A DNA stretch of 64,000 bases from Mycobacterium europaeum (lineage in GTDB: Bacteria; Actinomycetota; Actinomycetes; Mycobacteriales; Mycobacteriaceae), in contig NZ_LQOU01000025.1 of NCBI RefSeq assembly GCF_002102155.1, positions 1-64,000 on the forward strand, in the 5' to 3' direction. Under the pieces are notes generated by a model. It was not told the DNA's origin. It did no database searches and worked only from the letters and a program-made list of their open reading frames with translations. Both the position numbers and the translations under genes were made by a program. Positions 47,335 through 64,000 of the stretch are shown one piece after another. Within the stretch, counting starts at the first letter, position 1; every line of letters begins with the position of its first letter.

Positions 47335-47886
47335 GTGGTGCGGTCGGAGGCGTTGGATGGTGATGTGGTGCAACCGTCCAGCGCGCCGGCCGCGGACCGC
47401 GAGCTGCGGTTCGTGTCGGCCACCCACGATGATCTGTTGGCGCGGCCACTGCTGGCCGAGCTGGCCGACGAGTACGCGCAGCGCTACGGCGGCACGCCGA
47501 ACACGCACCTGTCCTGGCTGCCCGTACCGGCGAGCCTGTTGGCGCCGCCGGACGGCGGCCTGCTGATCGGCGTGCTGGACGGTTTGCCCGTGACCGGCGG
47601 CGCATTTTTGCGCTACGACGCCGAGACCGCCGAGCTCAAGCGGATCTGGACCGACCGCACCCATCGGCGCCGCGGTTACGCCCGCGTCCTGTTGGCGGCC
47701 CTCGAGGCCGAGGCCGCTGCGCGCGGATACCGGCGGCTCTACCTGATCACCGGCAACCGCCAGCCCGAGGCCGAGGCGCTGTACGACGCGACGGGTTACA
47801 TCCGGGTGCCTGCCGACCCGCAGCCGTCCTGGGGGTCGTTTGTCCCGATCGCGTTCGAGAAGATCCTGGTTGCCGGCAGTCGGTGA
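47335..47886 (+). CDS. GNAT family N-acetyltransferase
   Basis: The 183-residue protein has the GNAT acetyl-CoA motif as THRRRGYARVLLAALEAEA (motif A) and YLITGNRQPEAEALYDATGY (motif B). The acceptor is unknown. A GTG at 47335 gives the full frame; a later GTG at 47356 is also possible. It follows mmpL by 12 bp and may be cotranscribed with it. It is the last gene before the regulatory region of the assembly-line operon. Confidence 0.82.
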   Translation: MVRSEALDGDVVQPSSAPAADRELRFVSATHDDLLARPLLAELADEYAQRYGGTPNTHLSWLPVPASLLAPPDGGLLIGVLDGLPVTGGAFLRYDAETAELKRIWTDRTHRRRGYARVLLAALEAEAAARGYRRLYLITGNRQPEAEALYDATGYIRVPADPQPSWGSFVPIAFEKILVAGSR

Positions 47887-47935
47887 CTTCGCCGCGCCCC
47901 AACGGATTTGGAGGCATGTTCGGTTCCGGATTCTT

Positions 47936-47953
47936 GATATCGCGGGCGATATC
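47936..47953. repeat. 18-bp palindrome, second copy of the GATATCGC-NN-GCGATATC element
   Basis: GATATCGCGGGCGATATC shares both 8-bp arms with the palindrome at 12230-12247, differing only in the central dinucleotide. It lies 202 bp upstream of the ABC permease gene and is a candidate operator for the operon. Confidence 0.6.
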
Positions 47954-48002
47954 GAAAACTGCGTCGACCCATAGCACAGGAGTAGGGGCCGCTGTGGCCG
48001 GT

Positions 48003-48079
48003 GTGAGGATACTCACGGACCGGGCCCGCTCAAAATTCGCCGGCCGCTGCGCGATCGGGGGCATAAGTAACCCCCGATC
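48003..48079 (+). promoter_or_regulatory. Leader of the assembly-line operon: two inverted repeats
   Basis: GTGAG-GATA-CTCAC (48003-48016) is a perfect 5-bp inverted repeat. GATCGGGGG, 9 nt, CCCCCGATC (48053-48079) is a perfect 9-bp stem that would be very stable in RNA. No T-tract follows, so a classical terminator is unlikely. The stem starts 101 bp before the permease GTG and could be an attenuator or protein site. The rest of 47887-48154 shows no gene. Confidence 0.55.
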
Positions 48080-48154
48080 AAGGCCCTTCGGCTCTACGGG
48101 CTGGCCCCGGATCTGGGGATTCTGGCTTAGGAAAGTCAGATCGGAGGTCGATTC

Positions 48155-49239
48155 GTGCCGCATGTCGGGGTTCTGCAACAGCGGGCGCGCACGCCCATGC
48201 TCATCACCGCGATACGCGACATCCAGTTTCGTCAGCGACGCTTCATCATCGCGGTCGTCGGCACCGGCATGGTATTCGCGATGACCCTCATCCTCACCGG
48301 ACTGACGCTGGGCTTTCGGGTCGAGGCCAAGCGCGTCGTCGACTCGATGGGCATCGACAGCTACCTGATCCAGACGGGCGCGGTGGGTCCGTTTCTCGGG
48401 TCGACCAGGTTCCCGGAGGCGGAAGCGCAGCGGGTCGCCCGGCTCCCGGGGGTGGAATCGGCGATCCCCGTCGTTTACGGGAACACGATCATGCAAGATC
48501 GGCGCTCTCCGGAAAACCTGAACGTCTACGGTGTGCCCGAGCAGGCGATGCCGCGGATCGCGGCGGGGCGGCCGCCGGCGAATCCCGGCGAGGCCGTCGT
48601 CTCGAACACGCTGGGACGATCGATCGGCGACGACGTCGAGGTGGGCCCGCAGCGGCTGCGGATCGTGGGGCTGGTCGACAAATCGACCACGCTCGCGGGT
48701 CAGCCCAACGCGTTTCTGACCGTCGCGGGAGCCCAGCGGTTGATGTTTTCCGGGCAGCCGGTGATCTCCGCGATCGGTCTGCGCGGCCAGCCCAAGCAGA
48801 TACCGGACGGCTACCGTCTCGTCGATCGCCGCGCCGCGGTCGACGACATGGTGCGCCCGTTGCACGGTGCCCGCCTGGCGATGTCGTACCTGGCGATTCT
48901 GCTGTGGGCGGTGGCGGCGCAGATCGTCGGATCCTTGGTCTATCTGTCCGCGTTGGAGCGGACCCGCGACTTCGCGGTGTTCAAAGCCGTCGGTGTGGCC
49001 ACGCACTCGGTGCTGGCCGGGCTCGTCCTGCAGGCGGTCCTCGTCGCGTCGGTCGCGGCGATGCTCGGCGGGCTGCTGGCGGTGCTGATCGGCCCGCTGT
49101 TCCCGATGCTGGTGGCGGTGACCGCATCGACATTCCTGTCGTTGATGGGGACCGCGGTGGTCATCGGCTTGCTGGCGAGCCTGGCGGGGTTGCGGCGCGC
49201 GGTGGCGATCGACCCGGTCCTGGCCTTCGGGGGGTCGTA

Positions 49240-49240
<1 letters not shown>
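48155..49240 (+). CDS. ABC transporter permease (MacB/FtsX-like)
   Basis: The 361-residue permease has an N-terminal helix (about 30-52), a periplasmic MacB-like domain (about 55-240) and three C-terminal helices (about 245-350) with the FtsX signature LSALERTRDFAVFKAVG. It closely resembles M. tuberculosis Rv0072. The GTG is preceded by GGAGG at 7-nt spacing; an ATG at 48197 is an alternative. Its TAG stop overlaps the start of the ATPase-synthase gene by one base. Such permeases usually export lipids or peptides with a cognate ATPase. Confidence 0.88.
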
Positions 49241-57095
<7,855 letters not shown>

Positions 57096-57099
<4 letters not shown>

Positions 57100-60000
57100 C
57101 GGATGAGTCGATCGACATCTCCGGCCTGTCTCCCGAGAAGAAGCGGGCGCTGCTGTCCCAGCTGCTCATGCAGGAGGCGGAGGAGTCGGCCTCGGTCTAT
57201 CCGCTGTCGTATGGGCAGCGGTCCATGTGGTTCATCCACAAACTCGCACCGGCCAGCGCCGCGTACACCATCACCTACGCCGGCCGGATCGTCGGCCCGC
57301 TGGACGTGCCGGCCCTGGAGGGCGCGGCCCAGGCACTCGTCGACCGGCACCCGATGCTGCGGACCACCTACGCCGAACGCGACGGGCAGCCGGTGCAACT
57401 GGTTCATCCGCACTGGCCGGTGCGGATCGCCCGCCACCACGTCGGCGCCGGCGAGGGCGAGCTCGACGACTGGATCCGCCGGGAGGCCGATCGGCCCTTC
57501 GACCTGTACACCGGGCCGGTCTTCCGGCTCACCCTGCTGGAGCGCACCCCCGACGAGCACGTGCTGCTGCTGGGTCTGCACCACATCGCCGTCGACTTCT
57601 GGTCCATCGACATCATCCTCGACGAGCTGCGCCTGCTGTACGCCGCCGAGCACGGCGCGACCCTGCCCCCGCCGCCGACGGAAAGCTTCGTCGACTACGC
57701 CGACCGGCAGGCCCGGATGCTGGCCGGCGCGGACGGCGAACGCCTCTGGGAGTACTGGCGCGACCAGCTCGCCGGCGAGCTGCCGGTCCTCGAGCTGCCC
57801 ACCGACCGGCCGCGACCGGGCGTGCAGACCTATGCGGGCACCGTGCACCGATTCACCGTCGACGACACGGTGACGGCCGGGATCAAGCAGCTGGGCCGCA
57901 GCATGGGTGCGACGCCCTACATGACGCTGTTGGCGGCCTACGCCGCGTTGCTGCACCGCTACAGCGGCCAGGGCGAGGTGGTCGTGGGCTCGCCGTTCGC
58001 GTGCCGCGACCGGGTCGCGGTGGAGGGTCTGGTCGGCTACCTCACCAATCCGGTGGCCCTGCGCGCCGACCTGCACGACGACCCGACGTTCAGGTCGCTG
58101 CTCGAGCGTGTCAAGGACACCGTGCAGGGCGCCCTGGAACACCAGGACTACCCGTTCGCGCTGCTGGTCGAGCGGCTCCGGCCGGCGCGCGACCCGGGCC
58201 GCACGCCGCTGTTTTCAGTCTCCTTCGCCTGGGAACAAACGCGCCGCTTCTCCGCCGAGCCCGGCGCAGCACCGGGTGGACTGCACCTGCAGACCCTGCA
58301 CGTCGGGCAGGGCGGCGCGCCGTTCGACCTGATGATGGAGATCGGCGAACACGGCGGGAAGCTGTCGGGCGTCCTGCAATACAACACCGACCTCTTCGAC
58401 GGCACCACGATCGAGCGGATGGCCGGGCACTTCGCCACGCTGCTGCGCAGTGCCGTCGCCGATCCCGACCGGCCGGTCTCGCGGCTGCCGCTGCTCACCG
58501 AGGCGGAAGACCGCCGGCGGGCCGCCTGGAACCGGACCGAGGTCGCCTACGACGGCCCGGCCTGCCTGCACGAGATGGTGGCGGCGACCGTCGCGCGCGT
58601 CCCGGACGCCGTCGCGGTGACATGTGACGACCGCGAGCTGACCTATGCCGAACTCGACCGCCGGGCCGAGGAACTCGCGCGGCTGCTGCGGCGGCTCGGG
58701 GTGGGGCCCGAGGTGATCGTGCCGGTCCTGCTGGACCGCTCCGAAGACCTGGTGGTGGCGCTGCTGGGCGTCCTCAAGGCGGGTGGCGCCTTCCTGCCGC
58801 TGGACTCTGCGCAGCCCGCGCAGCGCATGGCCGTGATGCTGGCCGACGTGCCGGACGCGCCGGTCTGCGTCACCCGCCAGGACAAGCTGGTGCACCTGCC
58901 GCCCGAGTTCACCGGCCACCGGCTCTGCCTGGACGTGCCGCCGGACCCCTCGGACGAGGGTCCGGCCGTACCCGTCGCGGCCGGCGCGACCTCGCTCAAC
59001 CTCGCCTACGTCATCCACACCTCGGGGTCCACCGGGAAGCCCAAGGGCACGCTGAACACCCACGCCGGGATCCGCAACCGGCTGCTGTGGATGCAAGACG
59101 CCTACCGGCTGACCGGCGACGACCGCGTGCTGCACAAGACCCCGGTGAGCTTCGACCCGTCGGTCTGGGAGATCTTCTGGCCGTTGATCGTCGGCGCCCG
59201 GGTGGTGATGGCCAAACCGGAGGGCCACAAGGACGCGGCGTACCTGGTCGCGACCATCGTCGAGCGGGGCGTCACCACAATGCATTTCGTGCCGTCGATG
59301 CTGCGCCGCTTCCTCGCCGAGCCCGGCGTGGCCGCCTGCACCTCGCTGCGCCGGGTGTTCTGCAGCGGCGAGGCGCTGCCGTATGACCTGCGCGACCACT
59401 TCCTGACCGCGCTGCGCGCCGAGCTCTACAACCTCTACGGGCCCACCGAGGCGGCGATCGACGTCACCGGATTCCACTGCTGCCGTGGCGAATCCGGGAC
59501 CGTGGTGCCGATCGGCCGCCCGATCGCCAACATCCGCGCGCACATCCTGGACGCCCATCTGCAGCCGGTGCCCGTCGGTGTGCCCGGCGAGCTGTTCATC
59601 GGCGGTGTCGGGCTGGGCCGCGGCTACCTCAACCGGCCGGACCTGACCGCCGCCATCTTCGTCGCCGACCCGTTCGGCGGTGACCGGCTCTACCGCACCG
59701 GAGACCGGGCCAGGTACCTGCCCGACGGCAACATCGACTACCTCGGCCGCCTGGACTTCCAGGTCAAGATCCGCGGCTTCCGGATCGAGCCCGGCGAGGT
59801 GGAGGCCGCGCTGGCGCAACACCCCGGGGTGGCCGAGAACGCGGTGGTGACCAGAACCGACAGCCGCGGGAACACCATCCTGGTCGCCCACATCGTGGCG
59901 GCGGGGGGCGCCGCACCCTCGACGACCGAGCTGCGCCGCTTCCTGCTCGAGCTGCTTCCCGCCGCCATGGTGCCGGCCGTCTTCGAAATGGCCGACACGC

Positions 60001-62363
60001 TGCCGCTCACCACGAGCGGAAAGGTGGACCGCCGCGCCCTGATGGCCGCCGGCACCGCCGTCGGGCTGCAGGAGTCGGCATTCATCGCTCCGCGCACACC
60101 GACCGAACGGGTGCTCGCCGAGATCTGGTGTGCGGTACTGGGTTTGGACCGGGTCGGCGTCAACGACGACTTCTTCGCGCTCGGCGGCGCCTCGACCCAG
60201 AGCCTCGAGGTCGCGATGCGGGCGAACGCGGCCGGCCTGCCGCTGCGCCCCGAGTCGATGTTCGTCTACGGCACCATCGCCGAGCTCGCCGCCGAGTACG
60301 GCCCGCTCCCCGGCGACGGCACGCAGCTGGCGCCGGCCCCACCCGACGAGAAGCGCAACACGGTGATCGAAAGCCTCGGCGTGTACCTGCCGGCGCGGAC
60401 GGTGTCGACCGCGACGGTGATGGCGGAGTGCGCCAACGAGATTCGCATACCCCTGGAACGTCTCACCGGTATCAGGAACCGCCGGGTGGTCGGCGAGGAC
60501 GAGTTCTCGATCGACCTGGCCAGGAAGGCCGCGGACGACTGCCTGTCCCGCTCGAGCTATCGCCGCGAGGAGATCGACCTGGTGATCGCCTGCAACATCT
60601 CCCGTCGCGACGGGATGGGGCACCGGTTCACCTTCGAGCCCAGCACGGCGTCGCGGCTGCGAGGTCAATGCGGGTTGGACAATGCGCTGGCCTTCGACAT
60701 CGGCAACGCGTGCGCCGGCATGTTCACCGGCATCACGGTGGCCGACGCCTTCCTGCAGACCGGGCTGGCGCGAAACGCATTGGTGGTCAGCGGCGAATAC
60801 ATCAGCCACCTGACCGAGACCGCGCAGCAGGAGATCGAGGGTCCGATGGACCCGCGGCTGGCCTGCCTGACCCTCGGTGACGCGGGTGCGGCCGTGGTCC
60901 TCGAGCGCGGCCCCAACGGCCGGGTCGGCTTCCACGACATCGACATGGCCACCCTGAGCAACTACAGCAAGCTGTGCATCGCCAAGGCGACCGACGGCCC
61001 GCACGGGGGCGCCATCATGCTCACCGACTCCGTCACGCAGACCGCCATCGCGGTCAAGCACGCGGTGCCCTACGTCGCCGCGGTCATGCGGCGGCACGGC
61101 TGGCGGCCGGAGACCACCGACCACCTGGTGATGCACCAGACCTCGGAGGCGTCCCTCAACGACGCGGTCGTCGCCGTCAACGGGATGTTCGGACCGGGCG
61201 CGGCCAGCCGGGACAACACCATCTACAACGTCGCCGAGCGGGGAAACACCGCGACCACAACGCATTTCGTGGCGCTCGACGACCACATCCGCAGCGGCCG
61301 GATCAAGTCCGGGGACAACGTGGTGTTCTCCATCACCGGTTCGGGCCAGACGGTCGGCGCCGCACTGTACACCTTCGACGACCTGCCCGACCGGATGCGC
61401 CGGGGCGGCGCCGGCGACCCACGCGGCCGCGGTGCGCGGGGCGACGGCTACCGGCACGAGGCGCCGGCAACGCCGCGCGTGCGCATCGACAGCGTGGGCA
61501 TCGCCCCCGCTGAGCAATCGGCGCATCCGAGTTCGATCCGGCTCGCGGCGCAGGCGGCGGCGGACTGCCTGGACCGCAGCGGTCTCGACCGGAGCGCGCT
61601 GGATCTGATCATCCACACCGGCGTCTACCGCGACGACTTCCTCAGCGAACCGGCGATTGCCTCGTTGGTCGCCGGCGAACTCGGGGTCAACGGCGAGGTG
61701 CAGTCCCCGGACGGCCCCAAGACCCTCGCCTTCGACGTCGTCAACGGCGCGGTCGGCTTCCTCAACGCCTGCCAGGTCGCCGCCGCCATGATGGCGGCGG
61801 GAAAGGCCGAACACGCGATGGTGGTCGCCTCGGAGATCGAAAACAACGCCCCCGGCAGCGGCTATCCGCGCAACGGGTTCAGCCAGACGGGCTCGGCGGT
61901 GCTGCTGAGCCCGAGCCGGGGCGCGGAAGGCTTCGGCCGGTTCGTCTTTCAGTATCACCCCGAGCACGGCGCGGCCCTGGCCACCTACACGCAGCCACAG
62001 GACGGCCGGACCCGGCTGCACATCGACCGGGACCCCAACCTCGAGGCCATCTATCTGAGCTGTCTGCCCGCCGCGGCCAAGGAACTCCTGACGGTCGAGG
62101 GGCTCGACCCCTCGGACGTCGCGGTCGTGTTCCCGCCGTATCTGTCCCCGTCGGCGCTCGACGAACTGGCAGCCCAGACCGGCATCGCGAGGTCGCGGTT
62201 CGTCGACCTCGGCTCCGACGGGGAACTCGACCCGTTCACCTCGGCCCTGCCCTACGGGCTGCAGCGGGCCAGGAGCAGCGGGCTGGTGCACCCGGGCGAC
62301 GTCGCGCTGATCCTCGCCGCCGGCTCGGGCGTCCAGGTCGGCTGCGCCACCTACCGGTTCTGA
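57096..62363 (+). CDS. NRPS module C-A-PCP with two C-terminal KAS III domains
   Basis: The 1,755-residue protein starts with a docking-like helix ([21 protein letters not shown]). Condensation domain 35-470 has HHIAVDFW (H162, H163, D167). The adenylation domain 490-1000 has [10 protein letters not shown] and a pocket read as D-P-W-H-F-S-L-I-D-K, close to the known serine code. The PCP carries Ser1033 (LGGAS). KAS III domain 1 (about 1087-1430) keeps Cys1206, His1347 and Asn1384. KAS III domain 2 (about 1460-1755) has Ala1552 in place of Cys and no matching His or Asn. No thioesterase or reductase domain. ATG overlaps the upstream stop (ATGA), with GGGGAG before it. Confidence 0.9.
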
Positions 62364-62378
62364 TTCCCGGCCGGCGCG

Positions 62379-63386
62379 TCAGGCGTCTTTTGGGGACCGG
62401 ATCATGCCGCGGGCGCGAAACCAGCTGACGGCGTTGCGGATCGCGGGCTCGATCGGGGCCAGCACGTAGCCCAGTTCCCGCACCGCCTTGTCGCTGCGGT
62501 ACCGGTAACGGTCGGTGTAGGCGTATCCGACCGACATCGAGTTCACCGTGGTTTCCCGGCCGGTGACGGCCTCGATCAGGTCGCCGGCCTTGCCCCCGAG
62601 CCAGGCGACCGGGTAGGGCAGCTGTCGGCGCGGCGGGTCGACGCCGACGACGCGTGCCACCCGCTCGATGTAGTCGCGATACGTCAGCTCCTGGCCGCCC
62701 AGGATGTAGCGTTCACCGCGTTTGCCGCGCAGCCAGGCGGCGATCATCCCGCGCGCCACCTCGCCGACGTCGGCGAAATTGTTGTATCCCGGTGTCCAGT
62801 AAGGTATTTTGCGGTTCGCGATCTCGATGATCAGGCGGCCGGAGCTGGGCCTGGCGTCGCGCGGGCCGACCAGGTAGGTGGGGTTGACGATGACCGCATC
62901 CAGGTCGTCGCACGCCGCGCGCACCAGGAGTTCGCCGCGCCGTTTGGTGACCGGATAGGCCCCCGCCAGCCCGGCCTGGTCCCATCCCCACGGGGTCTGC
63001 TCGTCGGCGGGTGAGCCGTCGGAGGTGGGTCCGATCGTGTTCGCCGTCGAGGTGTGCACGAGCCGTGGGGTACCGACGGCGATCGCGGCTTCGACCACGG
63101 CCCGCGTCGCGTCGACGTTGACGGCCGAAACGGCGGGCGTGACCGTTCGCCTGGTCGAAACGCATGCGGCGCAATGAAATACGACGTCGGCGCCGGCGAA
63201 CACGTCGCGGAGTTCGGCGGCCGAACCGAGGTCGGCGCGGACCCACGTGACCGGGAGGTCGGACAGCGAACCGGTATCGGTGCTCGCCCGCCGCGTCGCG
63301 GTGACGGTGTGGCCCCCCGCGATCAGCTCGGTGGCCAGGTTGGCTCCCAGCAGCCCGCTTGCTCCGGTGATCACGGCGTGCGACAT
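62379..63386 (-). CDS. NAD(P)-dependent epimerase/reductase (extended SDR)
   Basis: The 335-residue protein has the extended-SDR N-terminus ITGASGLLGANLA, catalytic Thr/Ser in HTSTANTIG and YPVTKRRGE (YxxxK). It resembles dihydroflavonol-4-reductase-like and 3beta-hydroxysteroid-type SDRs that act on ketones or sugar-like groups. It converges with the NRPS gene (15-bp gap), so it is not in the assembly-line operon but might modify its product. The downstream neighbour on the minus strand's upstream side is an amidase gene. Confidence 0.85.
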   Translation of the reverse strand: MSHAVITGASGLLGANLATELIAGGHTVTATRRASTDTGSLSDLPVTWVRADLGSAAELRDVFAGADVVFHCAACVSTRRTVTPAVSAVNVDATRAVVEAAIAVGTPRLVHTSTANTIGPTSDGSPADEQTPWGWDQAGLAGAYPVTKRRGELLVRAACDDLDAVIVNPTYLVGPRDARPSSGRLIIEIANRKIPYWTPGYNNFADVGEVARGMIAAWLRGKRGERYILGGQELTYRDYIERVARVVGVDPPRRQLPYPVAWLGGKAGDLIEAVTGRETTVNSMSVGYAYTDRYRYRSDKAVRELGYVLAPIEPAIRNAVSWFRARGMIRSPKDA

Positions 63387-63403
63387 CGCTTCGGGGGTCC
63401 GGT

Positions 63404-64000
63404 TCAGGCCGGGGCGCGGTACCGCGCGGCCGGCGGCTGGCGGTGGGCCCAGGGCCGCGCCGATTCCAGTTGCGCGGCAAGCGAAACGAGGGTGGATCCG
63501 TCGTGGGGACGGCCCACCAGATGGACGGCTTCGGGCAGGCCGTCGGGCGAGATCCCGGCCGGGATCGACATGGCGGGTTGCCCGGTGAAGTTCTGCGGCG
63601 GGGTGAACGGCATGAAGGCCAGGGTCCGTGCCAGGGCGCGGCCGGGTCCCAGCCCCTCGAGATGCCCGACCGGCACCGGCGGCTTGCCCAGCACGGGCGT
63701 CATCAGCATGTCGCAGCCGGCGACGGGCCGCAGCCCGCGCTCGCTCAGTCGGTCGCGCGCCGCGAGCGCGCGGCGCGCCAGCCAGTCGGGGACCAGCCGG
63801 GCGGTGCGACCCTCCGCCCGGATCCTGCGCTCCAGCAGCTCCGGTGTGGGCAGCCGGTCGATTTCGTGAGCGAGGCCATTCATCATCAGCGCGAACACCG
63901 AGAGGACCGCGGCCGGCGGGTAGCGGGGGTCGAGCTCGACGACCTCGTGGCCGAGCGAGCGCAGCAACTCGGCGGTCTCGAGCACCGGCCGGCGCACCTC
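63404..64000 (-). CDS. Amidase family protein (C-terminal part, 5' end outside window)
   Basis: About 199 codons of the C-terminal part are present; the frame stays open to the window edge, so the Ser-Ser-Lys catalytic triad lies outside. The C-terminal amidase segments are recognisable: MLMTPVLGKPPVPVG, PFTPPQNFTGQPAMSIPAG and PEAVHLVGRPHDGSTLVSLAAQLE. Amidase-signature enzymes hydrolyse amide bonds, and an N-acyl amino acid product of the adjacent cluster would be a possible substrate, which is only an inference. It lies 17 bp upstream of the SDR gene on the same strand. Confidence 0.82.
   Translation of the reverse strand, partial: EVRRPVLETAELLRSLGHEVVELDPRYPPAAVLSVFALMMNGLAHEIDRLPTPELLERRIRAEGRTARLVPDWLARRALAARDRLSERGLRPVAGCDMLMTPVLGKPPVPVGHLEGLGPGRALARTLAFMPFTPPQNFTGQPAMSIPAGISPDGLPEAVHLVGRPHDGSTLVSLAAQLESARPWAHRQPPAARYRAPA

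Noticed and set aside
48053..48079. GC stem-loop as an intrinsic terminator of the GNAT gene
   Set aside because: No T-tract follows, and it lies 167 bp beyond the GNAT stop but only 76 bp before the next operon, so a leader structure is more likely.
47883..48284. Plus-strand 133-codon frame between the GNAT and permease genes
   Set aside because: It overlaps the permease start in another frame and has no family features; the region reads as regulatory DNA.
58215..62291. Minus-strand open frame of 1,358 codons opposite the NRPS gene
   Set aside because: It mirrors the codon pattern of the NRPS on the other strand, has no domain and no ribosome site. Long antisense frames are common in high-GC DNA.

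Overview
The window is high-GC chromosomal DNA from a mycobacterium, most likely a slow grower of the M. avium complex type. The evidence is gene content and order: hspR, clpB, ttfA, a form I CO dehydrogenase operon, purA, purT, metZ, ndhA, fadE7 and an mmpL gene correspond, from memory, to M. tuberculosis Rv0353 to Rv0402. GTG starts are common, and several genes have a TANNNT element 6-8 nt before the start codon, as in mycobacterial leaderless transcripts. No rRNA, tRNA, CRISPR array, insertion sequence or prophage gene was seen.

Layout. 1-9.2 kb: the end of the heat-shock operon (hspR), a minus-strand group (DUF3060 protein, flavohemoglobin, aldose epimerase), clpB with an HspR inverted repeat and a SigH-like promoter, a LemA/DUF2207 pair, and ttfA (mycolate transport). 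9.3-12.1 kb: SDR, pyrE, lipoprotein and SpoU-type RNA methyltransferase. 12.3-21.9 kb: a LysR regulator divergent from an eight-gene CO dehydrogenase operon (xdhC, coxM, coxS, coxL, a second XdhC-like gene, moxR, coxG, coxE). 21.8-26.5 kb: ethanolamine ammonia-lyase eutBC, a GH76 mannanase and a fused ketoacid CoA-transferase. 26.5-32.3 kb: membrane proteins, a CDF zinc exporter with an SmtB-type operator, an M50 protease and a secreted histidine phosphatase. 32.3-38.8 kb: purA, thioesterase, purT, rhodanese, metZ, ndhA. 39-44 kb: a TetR-containing fatty-acid catabolic operon. 44-47.9 kb: methyltransferase, MmpL transporter and GNAT acetyltransferase.

48.1-62.4 kb holds the most unusual locus: three overlapping genes that form one lipopeptide-type assembly line. 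They are (1) a MacB/FtsX-like ABC permease; (2) a 2,619-codon ORF that joins an ABC ATPase and a cyclic-nucleotide-binding domain in frame to FAAL-ACP-KS-AT-KR-ACP; and (3) an NRPS, C-A(serine-like code)-PCP, followed by two KAS III domains, the first with an intact Cys-His-Asn triad and the second lacking all three residues. There is no thioesterase domain. The parts suggest an N-(3-hydroxyacyl)-serine-type intermediate that is off-loaded by the KAS III pair and exported by the attached ABC transporter. An SDR reductase and a partial amidase on the other strand follow.

Compared with M. tuberculosis gene order, the block from the flavohemoglobin gene to the thioesterase gene is inverted. The assembly line sits about where M. 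tuberculosis carries fadD30-pks6. Comparisons with M. tuberculosis are from memory; no search was run.
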